Below, one piece after another: positions 14,304 to 18,017 of a stretch of DNA of 18,017 nucleotides (position 1 is the first letter of the stretch; each line of letters begins with the position of its first letter). The notes beneath the pieces are model-generated. The model made no database searches. It was given only the letters and a program-made list of their open reading frames with translations, and had not been told where the DNA came from. Made by a program: the position numbers and the translations under genes. The stretch covers positions 7,673 through 25,689 of the forward strand of contig JAGIAF010000007.1 of assembly GCA_017745015.1 (NCBI GenBank), given 5' to 3'. Origin of the DNA: Bdellovibrio sp. Its GTDB lineage: Bacteria; Bdellovibrionota; Bdellovibrionia; Bdellovibrionales; Bdellovibrionaceae.

Positions 14304-15221
14304 TTACGCGAAAAAGCTTTCCTGTCGGTATTTATGCTGATTATGCTGGGCGCATAAAATCTGCAAGTTCTGAACGTCATTCGTTCCTCCAGCCCAAATA
14401 GGTTGCTGGTGATCTATTTGCAGAAAGCGAGTGCTTCCGCAGATCTTTCCGGTCGTACGATCTTTAAATTGGCAGCATTTATTCTTGTTAAGAATGATTT
14501 TTTTAACTGTTGTTTGAACAGGCTTTCGCTCAAAGCTAGTTGAGGAGATCACACCCGAAGCGGGTGTACGAGGGTTCGACTCTTTCAAGTGAGTTCGGCG
14601 TTGAATCTCTTTTTTAGCTAAGTAAGTAAAAGTCTCGGTCCAGTTCTGTTCTTGTACCGCATGAGCGATCAAATCTTGAGCCTGTTTCAAGATTGCCATT
14701 TGATCTTTATTTAGGGTGATCGTTAACGTGACGGATTCATCTCGATGAACTTTTTCTTTATTCTCAACCAATACAGGCAAAGATAAGGCCTGGCACAAAA
14801 TCACCTCTGTCTGTTGCTGATTGGTGTGTTCAATACGACTCAGAAGTTCCTTCTTTTCGTTTGTATCTAATTTTCGATCTTCAATCTTTTGAACAGCCCT
14901 GACAGCTTGCTGCACCTTGGAAAGCTGAGATAAGTTAAGAGCGCCACTTTCAATCTTTGAAGACAGCTCAGGAACTTCACGCAAGAGTCTTGCAGACTCA
15001 ATTCGACGTAGGGCTGCTGAAGAACTGTATCCAAACTCCTGCACCATGAATTCATAAAGACTTGGATACGCCTTCTCGAGATATAACTTTCGAGTGTCTA
15101 TCTCAGCAATGCACTCCAAAACCAAATGAGTGATCTTACGCTCGGTCTGCACAAGCTTCCCAAAACGAGCGAGTAAATCTGCATTCGACAAGTGGGCGAT
15201 ATTGAAATTTGAATCTTTCAT
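14304..15221 (-). CDS. HNH endonuclease, DUF222/13E12-like architecture
   Basis: Predicted DNA endonuclease of 305 residues. Residues 1-200 are helical with a motif seen in repeated HNH families of Bdellovibrio-like bacteria: HLSNADLLARFGKLVQTERK, YLEKAYPSLYEFMVQEFGYS, ALRRIESARLLREVPE and ALNLSQLSKVQQAV. A Lys/Thr-rich linker (about 205-240) precedes the HNH domain: C249/C250, C261, IDH (269-271), N285 in NLQILC (285-290), then AQHNQHK (291-297). Zinc would be held by C250, C261, C290 and H293, and catalysis would use H271, N285 and N294. All key residues are present, so it should be active. GGAGG lies 6 bases before ATG 15221 but is buried in a perfect stem. It is the only gene inside a cassette with inverted ends. 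Its cellular target is unknown. Confidence 0.85.
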   Translation of the reverse strand: MKDSNFNIAHLSNADLLARFGKLVQTERKITHLVLECIAEIDTRKLYLEKAYPSLYEFMVQEFGYSSSAALRRIESARLLREVPELSSKIESGALNLSQLSKVQQAVRAVQKIEDRKLDTNEKKELLSRIEHTNQQQTEVILCQALSLPVLVENKEKVHRDESVTLTITLNKDQMAILKQAQDLIAHAVQEQNWTETFTYLAKKEIQRRTHLKESNPRTPASGVISSTSFERKPVQTTVKKIILNKNKCCQFKDRTTGKICGSTRFLQIDHQQPIWAGGTNDVQNLQILCAQHNQHKYRQESFFA

Positions 15222-15224
15222 TAT

Positions 15225-15251
15225 TTACCTCCGTAGCGGAATTGGAGGTAA
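15225..15251 (-). promoter_or_regulatory. Hairpin that sequesters the HNH gene's Shine-Dalgarno
   Basis: In the mRNA, TTACCTCC (15251-15244) and GGAGGTAA (15232-15225) form a perfect 8-bp stem around an 11-base loop. The 3' arm contains the ribosome site GGAGG, 6 bases before ATG 15221. The loop and stem edge carry CCGCTACGG, the reverse complement of the CCGTAGCGG motif found in both inverted-repeat arms. Translation should be low unless the stem is opened or bound. Confidence 0.65.
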
Positions 15252-15576
15252 TGTATCACGACTTTTCAGAGATCATTTTTACGGTTTTCGCCAGGTCATT
15301 TTCAATCTTGGAAGCGGCGGAAACATACATCTATTAAGCTTTAAACGCCTCTAGATTAAGTGCATTCAAGAGTCGCATCGTCCATCGCGAGAAAATGATT
15401 TGCGTTGAATGCCGGTCAGACAAGAACTTCGAAAACACCCAGCAAGAAATATTTTATTACAAATAAAATCAACGTCATGCAGAACAACTCTTCTTTGCTT
15501 CACAGGTATTACTAGAGAAAACATCAATCCAATATTGAAATATTCCCGATCCGCGTTTGGTTGTTACTGTGAAACT

Positions 15577-15609
15577 TTAAACTCTGAACTCAGTGAGTTC
15601 AGAGTTTAA
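15577..15609. repeat. 33-bp near-perfect palindrome
   Basis: TTAAACTCTGAACTCA, one central G (15593), then the exact reverse complement TGAGTTCAGAGTTTAA: 16 bp per arm without mismatch. No U-tract follows on either strand, which argues against a simple intrinsic terminator. A dimeric protein site or a cruciform or hairpin recognised by an enzyme is possible. Confidence 0.85.
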
Positions 15610-15746
15610 CTATCGCTTACACCTAATTATTCTGATGCATATCTTGATTTATCATTAACCCAAATCACCGCGTTTTTCTTCCAATTGATTCTCAAGATCC
15701 AAATCCTGATTTTGATTCTGCTTTTTGCTTTTTTAATTAAACACAC

Positions 15747-15904
15747 GTTCACACCCGCTACGGAATCATCCAACAACTTACGAGAGTACTCTCTCGGAAG
15801 TATCGTTTGAGCCAAAAGACTTCGTAAAAACCGAAAGTCACAACGAAAACGAAGACCCCCTATAAGCACATAAAACAAAACCCACAATCGGTCAGGATTG
15901 TGGG
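15747..15904 (-). repeat. Right arm of inverted repeat
   Basis: Reading the minus strand: end hairpin (15904-15881), TTTTGTTTTATG, core (15853-15817, one mismatch to the left arm), a 51-base insert, then TTCCGTAGCGGGTGTGAAC (15765-15747). The insert holds an extra hairpin, CGAGAG (15781-15786) with CTCTCG (15791-15796) around TACT, absent from the left arm. Confidence 0.75.
15881..15904 (-). terminator. End hairpin of the right arm, terminator of the phoBR-like operon
   Basis: On the minus strand, CCCACAATC and GATTGTGGG form a perfect 9-bp stem around a 6-base loop, followed by TTTTGTTTTATG. It begins 31 bases after the histidine kinase stop. No other terminator was seen for that operon. 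Confidence 0.8.
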
Positions 15905-15934
15905 TTTAATAAAGTCTTGAATAGCGACATTTTT

Positions 15935-17368
15935 CTATTTTCTGATTGGAAAAGAACAAATAAATTCACATCCTTGTTCCATACCACTCTTCACCGCCAC
16001 AGTTCCTCCGTGGCTCTGCATGATGTGCTTTACTATCGCAAGGCCCAAGCCCGTACCGCCCGCATCTCGAGTGCGCCCTTTATCGACGCGATAGAAGCGT
16101 TCAAACAAGCGATCCAGGTGCTCTGCCGGAATTCCCGGCCCATCATCGATCACACGTAAAATAATGTACTCTTTAATGTCACGTTCCCAGCGGATTTGCA
16201 CAGAGCCATGACTTGGGATGTACTTAACGGCATTGGATACCAGATTGCGCAGAACCTGTTCAACTTTGCGTGCATCCGCCATGAACGGCGGCACATCACC
16301 CACCACACGAATTGCAATATTCTTTTCCGCTGCCAACACCGCCATTTCTGAAAGAACATGCTCAGAAATTTGCAGAGGATGAATCATCTCAAGTTTCAAC
16401 TCAGAATTCGAAGATTCTAATGACGTCAGACTCAGAAGATCGTTCACCAAATCCATCAAGCGATCGATATTTTTTGAAACGATATTCAAAAACTTGCCGG
16501 CTTGATCCATATGGCCGGTCTTCACGTCTTCCGTCAGAGTATCAACGTACCCTTTGATCGAAGTCAGAGGTGTGCGCAACTCGTGAGAGGCATTACCTAC
16601 GAAATCAATCCGGATCTGCTCTGCACGTTTGAGTTCGGTGATATCATGGAAGATCCCCACGATGCCGTACACTTCACGAGTTTTTTCATTACGAATCGGG
16701 CTCACGGAAACATTGAAGTAGCGTGGCTGATTGTCGATCAAAGTTGGCAGCTTCACTGTGAAACGTTGAACTTTGCCATAACGAATGGCCTTCTCAAATC
16801 CTTCCAACACATCAGAAGAACGAATGGCATCTTTCAGGCGCAAGTTTTCTAACTGCAATTGCGGACCGGACAAGAACTGCGCCGCAAATTGAGAGTTGAA
16901 GTAAAGAATCTTCTCATCAAGACTCACGCTGACCAAGCCCTCGGATACGGAGCTCATAAAGGCTTGAGACTCTTCTTGAGCTTGTAAGAACTGCGCTTTA
17001 CGGCGCTTCATCTTGCGATGAATCTTATTCAACGCAATTTCAAGTTCTGAAAGTTCATCAACTTCGTCATCCAAAAGGTCGTCGTCATGAGCTGAAACCA
17101 ACTCTCCATAGGCGCGCTTATTGGAAATACGCAAAGCCTTCAAGATCACTTTGTGCACGGGATTCGCGAACCGATAAGAAATCGCTGCGGCAGCCGGCAA
17201 ACTGAACAGGAACAAGTTGAAAAGAAGATCGCGATAAACAAAATCAGCCTGACGATTATGACGATCCAACACCGCCGCAATAATAAAGACCAGAAGATTG
17301 AAACCAATCACCTGATAGAAAAAGAATTTCCAGAACAAGCGCCACGGAAAGCGAATGAATTTATTCAT
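15935..17368 (-). CDS. phoR: PhoR-like sensor histidine kinase
   Basis: Inner-membrane sensor kinase of 477 residues. Two hydrophobic helices (about 14-34 and 48-66) have only a very short external loop, so it probably senses through its membrane part or partner proteins rather than a large periplasmic domain, as PhoR does. A HAMP-like region (about 67-125) is followed by a PAS domain (about 132-245, FMSSVSEGLVSVSLDEKILY to IVGIFHDITELK). The dimerisation and phosphotransfer helix has H262 in FVGNASHELRTPLTSIKGY. The ATPase domain has the N box RNLVSNAVKY (374-383), G1 DDGPGIP (408-414), F box ERFYRVD (423-429) and G2 GGTGLGL (437-443). Its ATG overlaps the response-regulator stop as ATGA. 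The PhoR name rests on domain order and the PhoB-type neighbour; phosphate sensing is inferred. Confidence 0.88.
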   Translation of the reverse strand: MNKFIRFPWRLFWKFFFYQVIGFNLLVFIIAAVLDRHNRQADFVYRDLLFNLFLFSLPAAAAISYRFANPVHKVILKALRISNKRAYGELVSAHDDDLLDDEVDELSELEIALNKIHRKMKRRKAQFLQAQEESQAFMSSVSEGLVSVSLDEKILYFNSQFAAQFLSGPQLQLENLRLKDAIRSSDVLEGFEKAIRYGKVQRFTVKLPTLIDNQPRYFNVSVSPIRNEKTREVYGIVGIFHDITELKRAEQIRIDFVGNASHELRTPLTSIKGYVDTLTEDVKTGHMDQAGKFLNIVSKNIDRLMDLVNDLLSLTSLESSNSELKLEMIHPLQISEHVLSEMAVLAAEKNIAIRVVGDVPPFMADARKVEQVLRNLVSNAVKYIPSHGSVQIRWERDIKEYIILRVIDDGPGIPAEHLDRLFERFYRVDKGRTRDAGGTGLGLAIVKHIMQSHGGTVAVKSGMEQGCEFICSFPIRK

Positions 17369-18017
17369 GAAGGTTCCATCTTAACACGATAGCCGACTCC
17401 GCGAATGGTTTCGATGCGATCGCCCCACTCGCCCAGTTTTTTTCGAAGGCCGAAGACGTGAGTATCGATCGTACGACCGACAACACTGATGCCTTCACCT
17501 TGGATATTTTCGATCAATTTCTCACGAGTTAGAACCACACCTTGGTTTTGTACCAAGGTTCCTAGCAACTTGAACTCTGACGGAGTCAGGTGCAAAGGTT
17601 CGCCGTTGTATGAAATCTCGTAAGTTTTAAAGTTCATTTTCAATCCATGGATTTGCACTTCGCCATCCACTTTAGGAGCCGCGTCCTCTTGCGGGTTCGC
17701 TCGGCGTAGAAGAGCTTTTGCACGAGCAATCAAAACTGTCGGATTGAATGGTTTTGTGAGGTAGTCGTCAGCACCGCGCTCTAGGCCGGTTACGATATCT
17801 TGAGGTTCCGTTTTTGCCGTTACCATTAAGACGCTGGCATTTTTATTTTTAGCTTTGATGCGATCAAGGATGTCGACCCCATGAAGACCAGGCAACATCC
17901 AATCAAGAACAAAGAGCTGGAAAGTTTTATTGTTATTCAATTCTGTGAGGGCTTCTTCGGCAGAGGCACATTCTGTAACCCGGTACCCTTGGCGCAACAA
18001 GTGCAATGCCATAAGTT
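17365..18017 (-). CDS. phoB: PhoB/OmpR-family response regulator, 5'-truncated by the window edge
   Basis: DNA-binding response regulator, the cognate partner of the kinase just downstream. Counting from the first Met in the window (ATG 18012), the phosphoacceptor is D38 in LFVLDWMLPG, the conserved Thr lies in VLMVTAKTE (about 64-67), and the Lys lies in YLTKPF. A winged-helix domain covers about 120-212, with HLTPSEFKLLGTLVQNQG, VLTREKLI, VVGRTIDTHVFGLRKKLG and IETIRGVGYRV. The frame stays open to the edge (Leu before that Met). The N-terminal acidic pair of the receiver domain is missing from the window, so the real start is upstream. By analogy it would control phosphate-starvation genes, but winged-helix regulators cannot be assigned a regulon from sequence alone. 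Confidence 0.88.
   Translation of the reverse strand, partial: LMALHLLRQGYRVTECASAEEALTELNNNKTFQLFVLDWMLPGLHGVDILDRIKAKNKNASVLMVTAKTEPQDIVTGLERGADDYLTKPFNPTVLIARAKALLRRANPQEDAAPKVDGEVQIHGLKMNFKTYEISYNGEPLHLTPSEFKLLGTLVQNQGVVLTREKLIENIQGEGISVVGRTIDTHVFGLRKKLGEWGDRIETIRGVGYRVKMEPS

Larger units (their letters stand above)
14171..15907. mobile_element. Putative HNH-endonuclease cassette bounded by long inverted repeats
   Basis: About 1.7 kb that contains one HNH gene and structured non-coding DNA, framed by two arms in inverted orientation. The arms match in order: an end hairpin based on CCCACA...TGTGGG (14180-14203 and 15881-15904), a T-rich link ending TTTGTTTTATG, a 37-bp core with one mismatch (14229-14265 against 15817-15853 reversed), and TTCCGTAGCGGGTG plus GAAC (14273-14291 against 15747-15765 reversed, one mismatch). 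The cassette lies between two intact gene units, both of which read toward it. No transposase or recombinase is encoded and no clear target duplication was seen, so autonomy and mechanism are unknown. It may instead be a domesticated or intergenic repeat unit. Confidence 0.6.
15222..15934. other. 713-base gene-free stretch: HNH leader, palindromes and right arm
   Basis: I find no convincing gene here. From left to right it holds the HNH ribosome-site hairpin (15225-15251), an AT-rich spacer with two small perfect inverted repeats (ATTTTATT/AATAAAAT at 15451-15469 and AATATT/AATATT at 15531-15544), a 33-bp palindrome (15577-15609), a T-rich tract, and the right arm (15747-15904). Its base composition is visibly more AT-rich than the flanking genes. 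Confidence 0.7.

Noticed and set aside
15409..15609. 66-codon plus-strand open frame between the HNH leader and the right arm
   Set aside because: No ribosome site, unremarkable composition, and its 3' end is just the arm of the 33-bp palindrome.
15627..15887. 86-codon minus-strand open frame sharing FRFRCD and RFLRSL with a plus-strand frame at 14213-14401
   Set aside because: The shared peptide comes from the inverted-repeat core being read in both arms. Neither frame has a ribosome site and both run through hairpins.
14171..15907. Classical insertion sequence or integron
   Set aside because: No transposase, integrase or clear target duplication was found; only inverted arms and an HNH gene are present.

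Overview
The window looks like chromosomal DNA of a Bdellovibrio-like bacterium (phylum Bdellovibrionota). This is an inference from the gene set: a DUF4105 protein with an outer-membrane-barrel-like tail, a DUF3015 exported protein, a Gld-type ABC-2 cluster with a DUF4340 partner, a DUF3011 Pro/Gly-rich exported protein, and a lone HNH endonuclease of the kind that recurs in these genomes. Coding density is high, most genes lie on the minus strand, and no rRNA, tRNA, CRISPR array or classical IS was seen.

Layout. (1) 2-1162 (+): 3' part of an M56/BlaR1-like membrane metalloprotease, convergent with (2) 1182-3911 (-): a DUF4105/beta-barrel envelope protein translationally coupled to a SAM methyltransferase. 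(3) 4028-4525 (-): exported DUF3015 protein with a strong terminator. (4) 4587-12031 (-): a tightly packed run, in transcription order NFACT-R protein, ABC ATPase, ABC-2 permease, GldG-like protein, DUF4340 protein, GHMP sugar kinase, DUF429 protein. Most junctions are ATGA or TAATG overlaps or gaps of a few bases. The central four genes form one gliding-type ABC complex: ATPase, membrane permease, and two membrane-anchored auxiliary proteins. (5) 12111-12440: an 89-aa helical protein with a bidirectional terminator, facing a probable 22-aa hydrophobic peptide on the other strand. (6) 12598-13485 (-): an RsmB/NSUN-type RNA m5C methyltransferase with a promoter that implies a leaderless mRNA. 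(7) 13625-14140 (+): exported Pro/Gly-rich DUF3011 protein.

(8) About 14171-15907 is the most unusual region. A single HNH endonuclease gene and about 0.7 kb of structured non-coding DNA are bracketed by long inverted repeats. Each repeat carries a hairpin with its U-tract pointing inward, a 37-bp core with one mismatch, and a shared TCCGTAGCGG motif. That motif occurs a third time in a hairpin that buries the HNH gene's own Shine-Dalgarno. A 33-bp near-perfect palindrome also lies inside. This looks like a small mobile or domesticated endonuclease cassette inserted between two gene units without disturbing either.

(9) 15935-18017 (-): a PhoB/PhoR-type two-component system, with the response regulator running off the right edge. 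The kinase overlaps the regulator by 4 bases, and its transcripts would end at the terminator hairpin in the right arm of the HNH cassette.
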